The position numbers and the translations under genes are program-made. Below, in pieces: positions 45,099 to 54,900 of a stretch of 64,000 nt of DNA; the stretch's first letter is position 1; each line of letters starts with the position of its first letter. The notes beneath the pieces are model-generated. The model searched no databases. It was not told the origin of the DNA and was given only the letters and a program-made list of their open reading frames with translations. Source of the stretch: Planctomycetaceae bacterium (lineage in GTDB: Bacteria > Planctomycetota > Planctomycetia > Planctomycetales > Planctomycetaceae); NCBI GenBank assembly GCA_019636285.1, contig JAHBXV010000020.1, positions 41,460-105,459 on the forward strand, read 5' to 3'.

Positions 45099-47300
45099 GT
45101 GAGCGTTCTTCCCCTGACCGTCGCCGTCATCGGCAATCCAAACACTGGAAAAAGCACGCTGTTCTCGGCCCTCACGGGAATGGCGGCGCACATTGGCAAC
45201 TATCCGGGCGTGACGGTCGAAAAGAAGATTGGCCGATTCCGCGACGAGGCTGGAATCATCCAACTTGTCGACCTGCCGGGCACGTACAGCCTGGCTCCGC
45301 GCAGTCTTGATGAAATGGTGTCGGTCGACGTGCTGCTGGGGCGCCAGCGGGATGTCGCCGCGATTGATGCAGTCCTTTGCATTGTCGATGCCTCCAACCT
45401 CGATCGCCATCTGTACCTGGTCAGTCAGGTTCTCGATCTCGGTTTGCCGGTCGTCCTGGTGCTTAACTTCTGGGACGTCGCGACGCAGCGGGGGACGCGG
45501 ATCAACGTCGACGAACTGTCGCGTCGGCTGGGTGTCGCGGTCATTCCCTGCGAGGCTCATCGTCGCGTGAATGTCGAGGAAGTCCGCAAGGCCATCCGCG
45601 CTTCCACGAACACCCCCGAACGGCCTCCCGTTCGGCTCTTTCCCGAGGCGTTCTCGCGCGAAGTGGAACGACTGCGGTCCCATCCGGAGTTCGAGAAGGC
45701 TCCCGATTTTCTGCTGGAGCGACTCCTGATCGACGTGGGGGGGCAGACCGAACTGAATTTGACCGGCAACGCGCGGCCCGCCCTGAAAACGTCACTGACG
45801 GAGGCGAGACAGAGGCTGGCTGAAGCGGGGTGCCGGGTGCCCACCATGGAAGCCCGACTGCGCTACGCCTGGATTCGGCAACTTCTGGACGGCGTCGTCG
45901 ATCGCGGCAGCACGTCGAACATCACGACGACAACCGATCGGCTGGATCGCTTTCTGACCCATCGCGTCTGGGGATTGCTGGTTTTCTGCGTGTTGATGGT
46001 CATCGTCTTCCAGGCCCTGTACACCCTGGCCGATCCGATGATGGGCTGGATCGAAGAACGACAGGGTGAACTGGGCAAGGCCGTCGGGAACCTGTTGCCG
46101 ATCGGACCGCTGCGCAGCCTGATCGTCGATGGGGCAATTGCCGGGGTTGGCGGTGTCCTTGTCTTTCTACCGCAGATTGTCCTGTTGTTTCTGTTCATCG
46201 CGGTCCTGGAAGACTGCGGTTATATGGCCCGGGCTGCATTTCTGATGGATCGTCTGATGACGCGGCTGGGACTTAGCGGCAAGTCGTTCGTGCCGCTGAT
46301 GTCATCGTTTGCCTGCGCGATCCCTGGCGTGATGGCGACGCGAACCATCGAAAACAGTCGCGATCGCATGGTGACGATCCTGATTGCTCCGCTCATGAGC
46401 TGTTCGGCCCGGCTTCCGGTCTATCTGCTGATGATTTCGGCATTCGTTCCGGAGAGAGTCATCACCCTGGTTCCGGAGCGAAGTTTCATCCTGCCTAACG
46501 GACTTTACTGGAACTGGCTGCATGGGCTGGTGCTGTTTGGAATGATGTCCCTCGGCGCGCTGGTGGCGATTCCAGTGGCGTGGCTATTGCGAAAGACCTA
46601 TTTCAAGGGCGAAACGCCGCCGTTCGTGCTGGAGCTTCCCAACTACAAGTGGCCCTCGCCGCGCATCGTCTTAAGTCGGGTCTGGTCAGCCGCCAGTTCT
46701 TTCCTGATGCGGGCCGGATCGCTGATTCTGGCGACCAGTATCCTCATCTGGGCCGCCAGCTATTTTCCCGGCAACCACGAGCGAGAAGAGCAACTGATTG
46801 CCCAGATCGCCGCCGCCGAGGAAGCGGGACAGAATACCGACGAGCTGCGGGCGGCTTTGAACCAGGAAAGCGAGCACCTGTTGACCACCAGTTTCCTGGG
46901 ACGCGCCGGGCAGGTAATCGAACCTGTTGTCAAACCGGCGGGTTGGGACTGGCGAATCGGCGTGGGGGTCATCGCCTCGTTCCCGGCTCGGGAAATCATC
47001 GTGGCCACGCTGGGAACCATTTATAGTCTGGGAAAGGATGTCGCCGATGATCCGCCGACGCTCATCGAAGCGTTGCGGGCGGCGACCTGGCCCGACGGTC
47101 GGCCGGTCTATACGCTTCCCGTGGCCGTCTCGATCATGGTCTTCTTCGCGCTCTGCGCGCAATGCGCGGCAACGCTGATGGTGATTCGCCGTGAGACCAA
47201 CAGTTGGTTCTGGCCGGTCTTCGCTTTCAGCTACATGACCCTGTTGGCATACGCCGCCGCAGTCTTTGTGTACCAGGTCGGGACGGCACTGGGTGGATGA
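45099..47300 (+). CDS. feoB: Ferrous iron transporter FeoB
   Basis: 733 residues from GTG 45099. The N-terminal G domain has G1 GNPNTGKST (12-20), G3 DLPGTYSL and G4 LNFWD (a variation of N-x-x-D). The membrane domain has the Cys-containing gate motifs typical of FeoB (SSFACAIPGVMATRTIEN, PLMSCSARLPVY, ARE-II-VATLG and C-terminal SLGKDV). It imports Fe(II) powered or gated by GTP hydrolysis at the inner membrane. Third gene of the feo operon. Confidence 0.95.
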   Translation: MSVLPLTVAVIGNPNTGKSTLFSALTGMAAHIGNYPGVTVEKKIGRFRDEAGIIQLVDLPGTYSLAPRSLDEMVSVDVLLGRQRDVAAIDAVLCIVDASNLDRHLYLVSQVLDLGLPVVLVLNFWDVATQRGTRINVDELSRRLGVAVIPCEAHRRVNVEEVRKAIRASTNTPERPPVRLFPEAFSREVERLRSHPEFEKAPDFLLERLLIDVGGQTELNLTGNARPALKTSLTEARQRLAEAGCRVPTMEARLRYAWIRQLLDGVVDRGSTSNITTTTDRLDRFLTHRVWGLLVFCVLMVIVFQALYTLADPMMGWIEERQGELGKAVGNLLPIGPLRSLIVDGAIAGVGGVLVFLPQIVLLFLFIAVLEDCGYMARAAFLMDRLMTRLGLSGKSFVPLMSSFACAIPGVMATRTIENSRDRMVTILIAPLMSCSARLPVYLLMISAFVPERVITLVPERSFILPNGLYWNWLHGLVLFGMMSLGALVAIPVAWLLRKTYFKGETPPFVLELPNYKWPSPRIVLSRVWSAASSFLMRAGSLILATSILIWAASYFPGNHEREEQLIAQIAAAEEAGQNTDELRAALNQESEHLLTTSFLGRAGQVIEPVVKPAGWDWRIGVGVIASFPAREIIVATLGTIYSLGKDVADDPPTLIEALRAATWPDGRPVYTLPVAVSIMVFFALCAQCAATLMVIRRETNSWFWPVFAFSYMTLLAYAAAVFVYQVGTALGG

Positions 47301-47342
47301 CGGCTGGCCCACGGAGCGGTTACACTCGCGTGGCGGAATGAA

Positions 47343-47368
47343 CGCGCTCCCCGTTGGGTCGCGGCTAA
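47343..47368. repeat. Dispersed 26-nt repeat, copy B
   Basis: Identical to 41622-41647. Located between feoB and the isomerase gene on the same strand, so it is not confined to convergent junctions. Confidence 0.75.
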
Positions 47369-47399
47369 GGACGATTCAATTGCCCCTCGGAGATTCCTC

Positions 47400-48293
47400 A
47401 TGGACCGTCGTCAATTTCTACAAGTTTCAGCCGTCGCGTCTTCGGCGGCCCTTGTTCCCTGGTCGTTCGCGCGCGGCCAGAGCGATCTGGAGGGAAAGAA
47501 GGGGGCCAACATTCGGTATGGGCTCGTGACCTACCAGTGGGGGAAGGACTGGGATCTGCCGACGTTGATTGCCAATTGCGAAGCGGCTGGCGTGGGCGGA
47601 GTCGAATTGCGGACCACGCATAAGCACGGCGTCGAACCGAGTCTGAGCCCGGCCCAACGCGACGAAGTCCGCAAGCGTTTCGCCGACAGTTCGGTGGTCT
47701 GCGTGGGAATCGGCAGCGACGAGCGATTCGACAACCCGGATCCCGCGAAAGTCGCCGCCGCGATTGAAGCGACGAAGGCGTTTGTCGAATTGAGCCACGA
47801 CATCGGGGCTTCGGGAGTGAAGGTGAAGCCCGACCGCTTCTGGCCCGACGTGCCGCGCGAAAAGACGATCGCCCAGATTGGCGAATCTCTGCAAAAACTG
47901 GGCGAATTCGCGGAAGGATTCGGACAGCAGGTGCGGTTGGAGGTTCACGGTCAATGTGCCGAACTGCCGACGATCAAGAGCATCATGGACATCGCGACGC
48001 ATCCGAACGTCGGCGTCTGTTGGAACTCGAATCCCCAGGATTTGCAGGGGGACGGGTTGGAAGCCAACTTCCGGATGGTGTGCGACCGTTTCGGCCAGAC
48101 GGCCCACATCCACCTCATGGAATCAGAGACTTATCCGCACGACAAGCTGCTCGACCTGTACGTGGGGATCGACTATTCCGGCTGGCTGATGCTCGAGGAA
48201 GGGAAGGTTCCCGAAGACCCGGCTGCCGCGCTGAAGAGCGAACGAGAACGGTTCGACGCCGCCTTGAAAGCGGCCCGGCTTCGCTCCGCGTGA
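47400..48293 (+). CDS. Tat-exported sugar phosphate isomerase/epimerase-like TIM barrel protein
   Basis: 297 residues. The N-terminus MDRRQFLQVSAVASSAALVPW is a twin-arginine signal (RR at 3-4) with a hydrophobic core. The rest is a TIM-barrel of the xylose-isomerase-like family, with VRLEVHGQC, and AHIHLMESETYPHD near the C-terminus. Such exported proteins are abundant in planctomycetes; the substrate is unknown. Folding before export suggests a metal cofactor (inference). Confidence 0.87.
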   Translation: MDRRQFLQVSAVASSAALVPWSFARGQSDLEGKKGANIRYGLVTYQWGKDWDLPTLIANCEAAGVGGVELRTTHKHGVEPSLSPAQRDEVRKRFADSSVVCVGIGSDERFDNPDPAKVAAAIEATKAFVELSHDIGASGVKVKPDRFWPDVPREKTIAQIGESLQKLGEFAEGFGQQVRLEVHGQCAELPTIKSIMDIATHPNVGVCWNSNPQDLQGDGLEANFRMVCDRFGQTAHIHLMESETYPHDKLLDLYVGIDYSGWLMLEEGKVPEDPAAALKSERERFDAALKAARLRSA

Positions 48294-48345
48294 GTGCGGC
48301 ACGGAAACCGAGCCGGCACGTCTTGCCGAGGTCGTTGATCAAAGC

Positions 48346-48407
48346 AGTAACCCGAAGCGTCGGCGAGGAAGAGGACACAATGTCCCTCGCTGACGCTTCG
48401 GGTTACT
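48346..48407. repeat. Palindromic repeat between convergent genes
   Basis: AGTAACCCGAAGCGT (48346-48360) plus GGCGAGG is inversely repeated as CCCTCGC and ACGCTTCGGGTTACT (to 48407); the arms pair except for a single mismatch and a bulge, around a 13-nt loop. I know close relatives as dispersed repeats in planctomycete genomes. Probably also acts as terminator for the gene ending at 48293 and the ExbD gene. Confidence 0.7.
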
Positions 48408-48437
48408 AGATGATCTTTTTCAGCAGTGTGCGAGACG

Positions 48438-48944
48438 TCAGGCCGCAGGCTGCTTCGGCGGCGAGAATTTGATTTTCTCGACGTAGCGGATCATCTGCTT
48501 GGTCTGCGGGTCGAGCCGCCCCGTGCATTTCGAGATGGCCTGAATCACGTAGCGATAGTGAAGCTCGTAGTCGGCGTCGATTTCGACTTCGACGTCTTTC
48601 GTCAGCGGATTGTTCGGCCGACCGATGATCTTGAGGATTTCGCCGTTGAGTCGATCAAACGCGAGGTCGTCGTTCCCCAGGCTGCGGCCGCCGATCGTCA
48701 ACTGAGTCAGATTTCCATTCGCGTCCGAACGCAGACCCACTTTAATGGGGGGAATCGGCGGCGGAGGCGTTTCGGACTGAGCGGGCGGACTGATCGGCAT
48801 GTTGATGCTGAAGTCCCCTTCCGGGGCCACGATCTTCAGGTTCAACATGAAGAAAATCAGCAACTGGAATGTGATGTCGATCATCGGCGCCATGGGGATG
48901 TCGACTTTGGACACTCCCGCGGTCTGTCGCTTCTCTTTAGCCAT
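48438..48944 (-). CDS. ExbD/TolR-family biopolymer transport protein (second copy)
   Basis: 168 residues. ATG 48944 is preceded by GGAAGAG. The single TM region APMIDITFQLLIFFMLNL (about 17-34) carries the conserved Asp required for proton use by the ExbB/D motor. A periplasmic domain with Pro-rich linker follows (SPPAQSETPPPPIPPIK). In the operon it lies last, 137 nt after the other ExbD. Confidence 0.88.
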   Translation of the reverse strand: MAKEKRQTAGVSKVDIPMAPMIDITFQLLIFFMLNLKIVAPEGDFSINMPISPPAQSETPPPPIPPIKVGLRSDANGNLTQLTIGGRSLGNDDLAFDRLNGEILKIIGRPNNPLTKDVEVEIDADYELHYRYVIQAISKCTGRLDPQTKQMIRYVEKIKFSPPKQPAA

Positions 48945-49081
48945 GAGAAACTCTTCCTGCAGTCGTTTCAGATTCGTCGGGACGAGCCGGTCATCCACTT
49001 GGCTCCCGACGACTTCGAGACACCAGCCGGAATTCTTGATGCAAGTTCACACATCGGGCGGCAGACGCTAAACGAGCCCGG

Positions 49082-49558
49082 TCAATAATCTTCCTGCGTG
49101 GCCTTCAAGGCAAACCGGCTAAAGCCGACTTCCTGACAGACCTTGATGAGCCCCTGGACAAGTCCCGTCGGCACCTCGGAGTCGGCGCGCAAAGTAACCG
49201 TCACTTTATCGAGGGCCTTGTTACCATCTTTGGCGAGGAACAGTCGGCGTTCCTGCTCGAGCATGGGCTTAAAGCGATCCAGCGGGATATCTTCGGCGTT
49301 GTAAAACAGGACGGGGGTGGGATTGGTGATCTCCCCCTTCGCATTTCGCTCGAAACCGTAGTTGAGCACCAACTCCTCCTCGGGACGACTCTCGGGGGGT
49401 TTGGCAAGAACATCCTTGGGGAGCTTGACGCGTTCGTCGGCCTTCGTGCTTTCAAAGTTGCTGACGATCATGAAGAACGTCAGCAACTGAAAGACGATGT
49501 CGATCATGGGCGTCATGTCCGGCTCGGTGAAGCCGGTGTCGACCTTGGTTCTCTTCAT
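49082..49558 (-). CDS. ExbD/TolR-family biopolymer transport protein (first copy)
   Basis: 158 residues. The TM segment PDMTPMIDIVFQLLTFFMIV has the conserved Asp20. The rest is a periplasmic domain (ADERVKLPKD... ending SRFALKATQEDY). Together with ExbB it forms a proton-driven motor complex energising envelope transport. ATG 49558; gap to ExbB 69 nt. Confidence 0.9.
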   Translation of the reverse strand: MKRTKVDTGFTEPDMTPMIDIVFQLLTFFMIVSNFESTKADERVKLPKDVLAKPPESRPEEELVLNYGFERNAKGEITNPTPVLFYNAEDIPLDRFKPMLEQERRLFLAKDGNKALDKVTVTLRADSEVPTGLVQGLIKVCQEVGFSRFALKATQEDY

Positions 49559-49627
49559 GGTGCTGCTTTGGACCGTACAAAACCGGGAGACCGTCGAAGC
49601 CGAACGCGCAACGCCTGTTCGCGGAGG

Positions 49628-50497
49628 CTATTCCGCTGCCGTGGCCGGAGCGGCACCGGCAGCCGGACGCGAAGCCGTCTTGCCAGCGGTCTGGAAGCGT
49701 CCCATCAGTCCGTCGGCGACGAAGCTGCATTCCATGACGAAACGTTGCAGGCGGTTCTTGAAGACCGCGTAGAAGACGATGGCGGGAATCGCGACGACCA
49801 GTCCTTCGAGGGTGGTGAAGAGAGCCGTCGAAATACCGTCGGCGAGTTCGTTGGGCTTGGGGGTCGTCGGCGAGAGGGCAATGACGCGGAAGCTCATAAC
49901 CATCCCCTGGATCGTTCCGAGGAGCCCGAGCATCGGGGCGATCGAGCCGATCAGCGCGAGGTAGCCAATCTTGTGCTCCATGGCCATGGTTTCGTCGTCG
50001 CCGACTTCCTGCATGCCAGCCTGAGCTTCGTCAAAGCCGCGTGACAACCGCCCCATGCCGGCGGCCAGAACGCGCCCAAGAAACGAATCGTTCGCGCGGG
50101 CCAGTTCGTAGGCTCCCTGGTAATCCTTGCTGTTGAGCTTCTGCTCGAACTGCTCGACAAGGTCCGGAGGAAGATAGTTGCCGCGTCGAAGCTGCAGCAG
50201 AATCATCATGATTAATGCGACCATGACAAACGACACCAGCATGATGAAGAACCCGAAAAGCCCGGAGGCCTCGATCATCCACATCAGGAAGCTCTGCTCC
50301 TCCACGGGCGCCGGCTCGGCCGCGGCGGGAGCGGCGGCAGGTGCTTCGGCCGCGGCGGGAGCCGCTTCCTGAGCAAAAACCGATTCTCCGCCGAGCGAGA
50401 CGACGGCAAGCAGCGTCAGACTCAACACGGCGAGTGCCAGCCGACGGCTGGCGGTGGCGACGACGGGCAGCGCGGGCATTTCAACAGTCGACTTCAC
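49628..50497 (-). CDS. MotA/TolQ/ExbB family proton channel protein
   Basis: 289 residues from GTG 50497, with GAGGACA upstream; an in-frame ATG at 50479 is an alternative. A signal-like N-terminal segment (LALAVLSLTLLAVVSLGG) and an Ala/Pro-rich linker (AAPAAAEAPAAAPAAAEP) precede three TM helices: LFGFFIMLVSFVMVALIMMILL, IGYLALIGSIAPMLGLLGTI and EGLVVAIPAIVFYAVF. This is the proton-channel partner of ExbD in energy-transducing complexes. Confidence 0.9.
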   Translation of the reverse strand: MKSTVEMPALPVVATASRRLALAVLSLTLLAVVSLGGESVFAQEAAPAAAEAPAAAPAAAEPAPVEEQSFLMWMIEASGLFGFFIMLVSFVMVALIMMILLQLRRGNYLPPDLVEQFEQKLNSKDYQGAYELARANDSFLGRVLAAGMGRLSRGFDEAQAGMQEVGDDETMAMEHKIGYLALIGSIAPMLGLLGTIQGMVMSFRVIALSPTTPKPNELADGISTALFTTLEGLVVAIPAIVFYAVFKNRLQRFVMECSFVADGLMGRFQTAGKTASRPAAGAAPATAAE

Positions 50498-50756
50498 GTT
50501 CGTTGTCCTCACTCTCGGATGAGACAGACCTGCTAGGGGGATGATTCGATTTCCTGATTCCCGGCGCGCCCCCCGCGAACAAGGGGATCTCCCCGGCCAC
50601 GGCCAAGGCGGAAAAGAACCGTATTCTAGATGCGTGAAACGGGGGTTACCAGACTGGAGAACAGGACTTGCATCAACAAGCGGCACTTTTTCTCAAGCTG
50701 GGCGGGATGCGTCGGCCAACCGGGACGACCCTCGCGCCTGAAACATTGCCAACCGG

Positions 50757-51812
50757 TCAATTTGCCGACAGCTTCTTGACCCATTCGCTATTGGCGTATT
50801 TCGATTCCAGCTTGGCCTGGGCGTCGAGCGAGCGTTCAGGAAGCTGAACAGCCTTCCACAATCGCGACAAATGATACAAAGACTCGGCGTGGTAACCCGA
50901 CTCGCCCGGAAACAAGACGTCCACGTGCAGAAAGGCGAGCACGGCCTCTTTCGTTCGTCCCAGGCTTTCGAGGCATGTCCCCTGCAACGTGAACGCCTCG
51001 GCCTGGAGCGGCGCATCATCCGCGGGGCCGTTGCGTGTCACATCGCGCAGGGTCGTCAGGGCCTCTTCATGTTTGTTTTCCAGCATCAGGCCACGCGCGA
51101 GCCCCAGCATGGCCTCGAACCGGCGGGCCTGCTCCACCGGTTGCTGTCCGGCCGTGTTGATCACGTCGCGAAACCCGTCAATCGCCCCCGCCGTGTTTCC
51201 TTCTCCCATCAGAATCCGGGCCGAGGCAATCTTGCCGGCCAGTTTGAAGTCGGGAAACGGCGCCTGCGAGAGTTCGTCGAATGCCGTCCGGGCGGCGGCG
51301 AAATCCTTGCGGGCCAGTTGCACCTGGCCCAGGTAATTCATCGACTCGTAATAGCGGTAGAAATCGGGAAACGCCTTCTGGGCCGCGGTCAAACCATCAA
51401 TGGCGGCCTGCTGCTCGGCGGCGTCCACCAAGGCGCGGCGTGCCTGCACGCGTCCCTGGGCATACGCGACATCGGCCTGAACATTTTTGTTTTCGATGTT
51501 CGCAGCCTTGACCTTCGCGAGGCGATCCAGCGCCTCGGTTAGACGACCCGCCGTCTCGTCGGACAGGGCCAGACGAAAGTCGGCGGGGGCGTCCTCATAT
51601 TCGATGGAGATCACATCGTTCGCCGGAACTTCGATGTTGGCCCCCGTGATGGGCTTGATCGTCAGCGCGGTTTTCGAAACCGCCACGATCTCGCCAGCCG
51701 GACGCTGCTTGCTGCTGCGGACGTTCACAATATCTGCTGCTGAGGCAACCACGGCGGGCAAGGCGATCAATGCGAGCGGCAGACAGATTGCACGAAGTGA
51801 GGACATCAGCAT
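50757..51812 (-). CDS. TPR-repeat secreted protein
   Basis: 351 residues with a signal peptide (about 1-25, ICLPLALIALPAVVASAAD). The rest is helical TPR-like repeats (EALDRLAKVKAANIEN..., QAEAFTLQGTCLESLGRTKEAV...). It precedes exbB in the same orientation after 259 nt; the giant TPR gene is upstream. Its role could be a periplasmic scaffold of the Exb complex (inference). Confidence 0.8.
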   Translation of the reverse strand: MLMSSLRAICLPLALIALPAVVASAADIVNVRSSKQRPAGEIVAVSKTALTIKPITGANIEVPANDVISIEYEDAPADFRLALSDETAGRLTEALDRLAKVKAANIENKNVQADVAYAQGRVQARRALVDAAEQQAAIDGLTAAQKAFPDFYRYYESMNYLGQVQLARKDFAAARTAFDELSQAPFPDFKLAGKIASARILMGEGNTAGAIDGFRDVINTAGQQPVEQARRFEAMLGLARGLMLENKHEEALTTLRDVTRNGPADDAPLQAEAFTLQGTCLESLGRTKEAVLAFLHVDVLFPGESGYHAESLYHLSRLWKAVQLPERSLDAQAKLESKYANSEWVKKLSAN

Positions 51813-51908
51813 GGGCGAGTTTCCGCTGAAAAGTTTTGACGGCTGTCTTGTCTGTGTTTCAACGCGGCACAAATCGTCAGTACCGGGGGGGCAAGTCTCA
51901 AAGTGACG

Positions 51909-54900
51909 CTACGATTCGGACTTCGGAGGACGGGGTCGCGATGGCTTGGCGGCCTGAGCGCCGGGCTCTTCCGGCTTCCGGCGAACAGCCGGTTTGGCGG
52001 CAGAATCTACGGGGCGCGATGGTGGCTTCGCGGAGGGGGTTGTCGACCCGGCCGCGGGCGGAGCAGGTCGCGTGGCCGTCGGCCGGGACTTTACTTTCGC
52101 AGGGACCGCGAATGCAGCGGCCGAGGCATCACCCACCGAGATCGGACCAACGTCGATCTTCGCTCCGTTTGCGAGAGCCTTAGCCGGACTGGCACGCCTA
52201 CCCGATTTCAGGACGAGAAATCCGGCGGCGGCAACTCCCAGCACCAGGAAGACTCCGAACATCACATACGCGCTGCTGTCGCCAGACTTCTGTGCGGCCA
52301 TCGGTGTGACCGTCTGTGGCACGGCAGCGGCTGTCTCCTCATCGCGAGTCGTGGGTGTCGGGTCGACGGTCGCGAACTCTTCCCCCTCGGGAAGATCTTC
52401 CAGCGGCTTCCCAGCCGACATCAGAATGTCGCGATAGAGCTTGTTGTATTGATCTCGCCACTCTTCCGGCATGTCCTTCGTGATCGCCGCGGTAGCCACG
52501 AGTTCCATTTCCGCGCGTTCGAGATCCAGAACCCGCGCGTCGGGTGTCGTCAGCGTTTCCGCGTAGCGTTTCCGGCAAAGAGCCGAATTGTAGTGAGCCT
52601 CCAGGAAGTTGGTCTGCAACTCGGGACGCAACCCGCGGCTGAGCGTATTTTGCAGCCGATTCGCCAGATTGCCCCAGCCCCAGGCCCCAATCTCGGGATT
52701 GCCGTTGATGGCCGTCAGCAGATACTGCTCGGTTCCCGAGTCGCCCGAACTTCCCCAGTCCTGGTAGACGCGAGCCGCTTCCGACTGCACCTTCAGGTCA
52801 TCCTTGGTTTCGGTCAGCACCTCGGCGACCAGCTTCTGGGCATCCTCGAAATCTTTACGGGTTCGCAGACAGGACACCAGCCGCAGCTTGACGACCAGCA
52901 ACTGCCCGGGCGGGGCGTAGTTCAGTTGATTCTGAGCGTTCTTCAGAATGTCGTTGAAGGCGTTACCCGCCTTGTCGAAATAGACATCGGCCTTACTGGG
53001 GTCGGCCGAACTGGCTTCGCCGAGGGCGAAATACGTCTCGCCGATCCAGCTCAAGCTGCCGAAGGTCTGCCCTTCGGTCCGCCCGGCGAGATCCCCCAGG
53101 AATGTTTCAAAACTGCTCATCAAGCGGTTGAACTGCTCAGTCTCGCCCGATTCGCGGTAACGGTCGAGTTCCGACTTCAGCAACCGGCCGAGTTCCACGT
53201 AAAGCTGCGTGACGTCGCCTCCGCCGTCGCCCCCGGCGATCGATTCCAGCGTCTTCATCGTGGCGCGGGCTTCGTCGAGTTTCCCCGCGCCCACGTACGA
53301 TCGCAGCAGCAGTTTGTAGGCTTCGGTCGCGAAAATGCGGCTTTGCACCCCTTTATCAGGACGCTTCGTCTCGTCGGCGACAGCCACGGCTTTCACGACG
53401 GCATGCGGATCCACGGTCAGCAGCTTGATGGCTTCGGCTTCCTGGCCGTTGCTGACGAGAATCTGCGCCATCGAGACTTTACCGGCAATCAGTTCGTCCG
53501 GGGCGGCCCCTTCCTTGGGCATCGTGGCAATCACTTTGTCCATGCCGGACTGAAGATGCTGCTTGGCCGACGTCCGCCACGCGGTCAGTTGATCGGCTGG
53601 CGCTCGCTCGTCGGCCGGTCGAACCGCCTCGGTCAGGTAAGCCGTCCAGAACGCCTGGCCCGCCGACATCTGGGCTTCGGCATAGCGGGCATCAGTGTCG
53701 GGAATCTGGCTGAACCACTTGGCCGCCTCGACGGGCTCCTTGCGGGTGGTGAAGATTCGGCCCAACTGCATGCGGGCATCGTTCGCGCGGTCACTCTCCG
53801 GCCACCGCGACGTGATTTCATTGCAGGCGGCGACGATGAAACCCAGGTCGGCGTCGTCTCCCTGGTTCCGCTGCTGCATGTCGTTAAACGCCTGAACGTA
53901 GGCTCCCATCGCCAGGTAGGCCGCATCAAGGCCCAGCGTGCCGTCCTCGCGATCGGCCGTGCGGGCGACAAAATCTCCCAGAATCGCGGCTTCGTAGTTC
54001 TTCCGCTGGAGGTACAAGACGTACGCATACAGATAACGAGCGTTCGACAGGCTCTTTCGGTCGTCTTTGGGCGATATCAGTTCGAGCGCCGTCTCGAACA
54101 TCGCCGCCGTCTCGGCGAGCTTATTCGTGACGTCCTTTTCAGCGTTGGCGATCTCGGCGGCGGGCTTCTTCGCGGCTTTGGCCGCGCTCACCGCATCTCG
54201 CAACGGCTTGATTTCGTTGACCATCTGGCGGGCCAGGCCGTAGGCCTGATCGAAGGTCTCAGGCCGGCGATCTCGGCCACCGAGTTTGCCATCGACCCGC
54301 TGCACCATGGCCATCGAAACGTCGCGAAACTCGCTGGGGAATCGCAACAGGTTCTGAGCCTCGGTCCGGGCGCTGCGCCAACTGCGTTCGGCGTTCCCTT
54401 TCTCGGCCGTTCTGTCATCGCCCAACGCTTCGTACGCACGGGCCATTTCCCAGCGAATTCCCAAGCCAACCCGGGTTCGCGCCGCGACGTTATTGGCCTT
54501 CAGCCACTCCTCGGCCATGTTGACCACGAGCTGGTGGTCTTTGCGTTCCTCTTTATTCAGCACGATCAGCTTGAAGTGCAGCGTCTGATCTTTCAGACGG
54601 CGGAGCGCGGGACTGTCTCCCGGATGCGCGAGCAATTCGTTGTAGACCCCCATGGCCTTCTGCAGGTCGCCCTGCTCTTCGAAACACTTCCCCTGCCACA
54701 GCCGGGCATACAGTCCGCCGACTTGACTGCGGTACTGCTGATGCAGCGCTTCGAACTGCGTGGCGGCCTCGCCCAGAAGACGGCGAAAGTTCGGGTCGTC
54801 GTTGTTGTAGGTTTGGGCCTCTTCGTACGTGCATAATGCCAGGTCGAGAGACGCCTTGATCAACTGAATTTCCGCCGCCTCGCGCTGCTCCTTCCGGCCA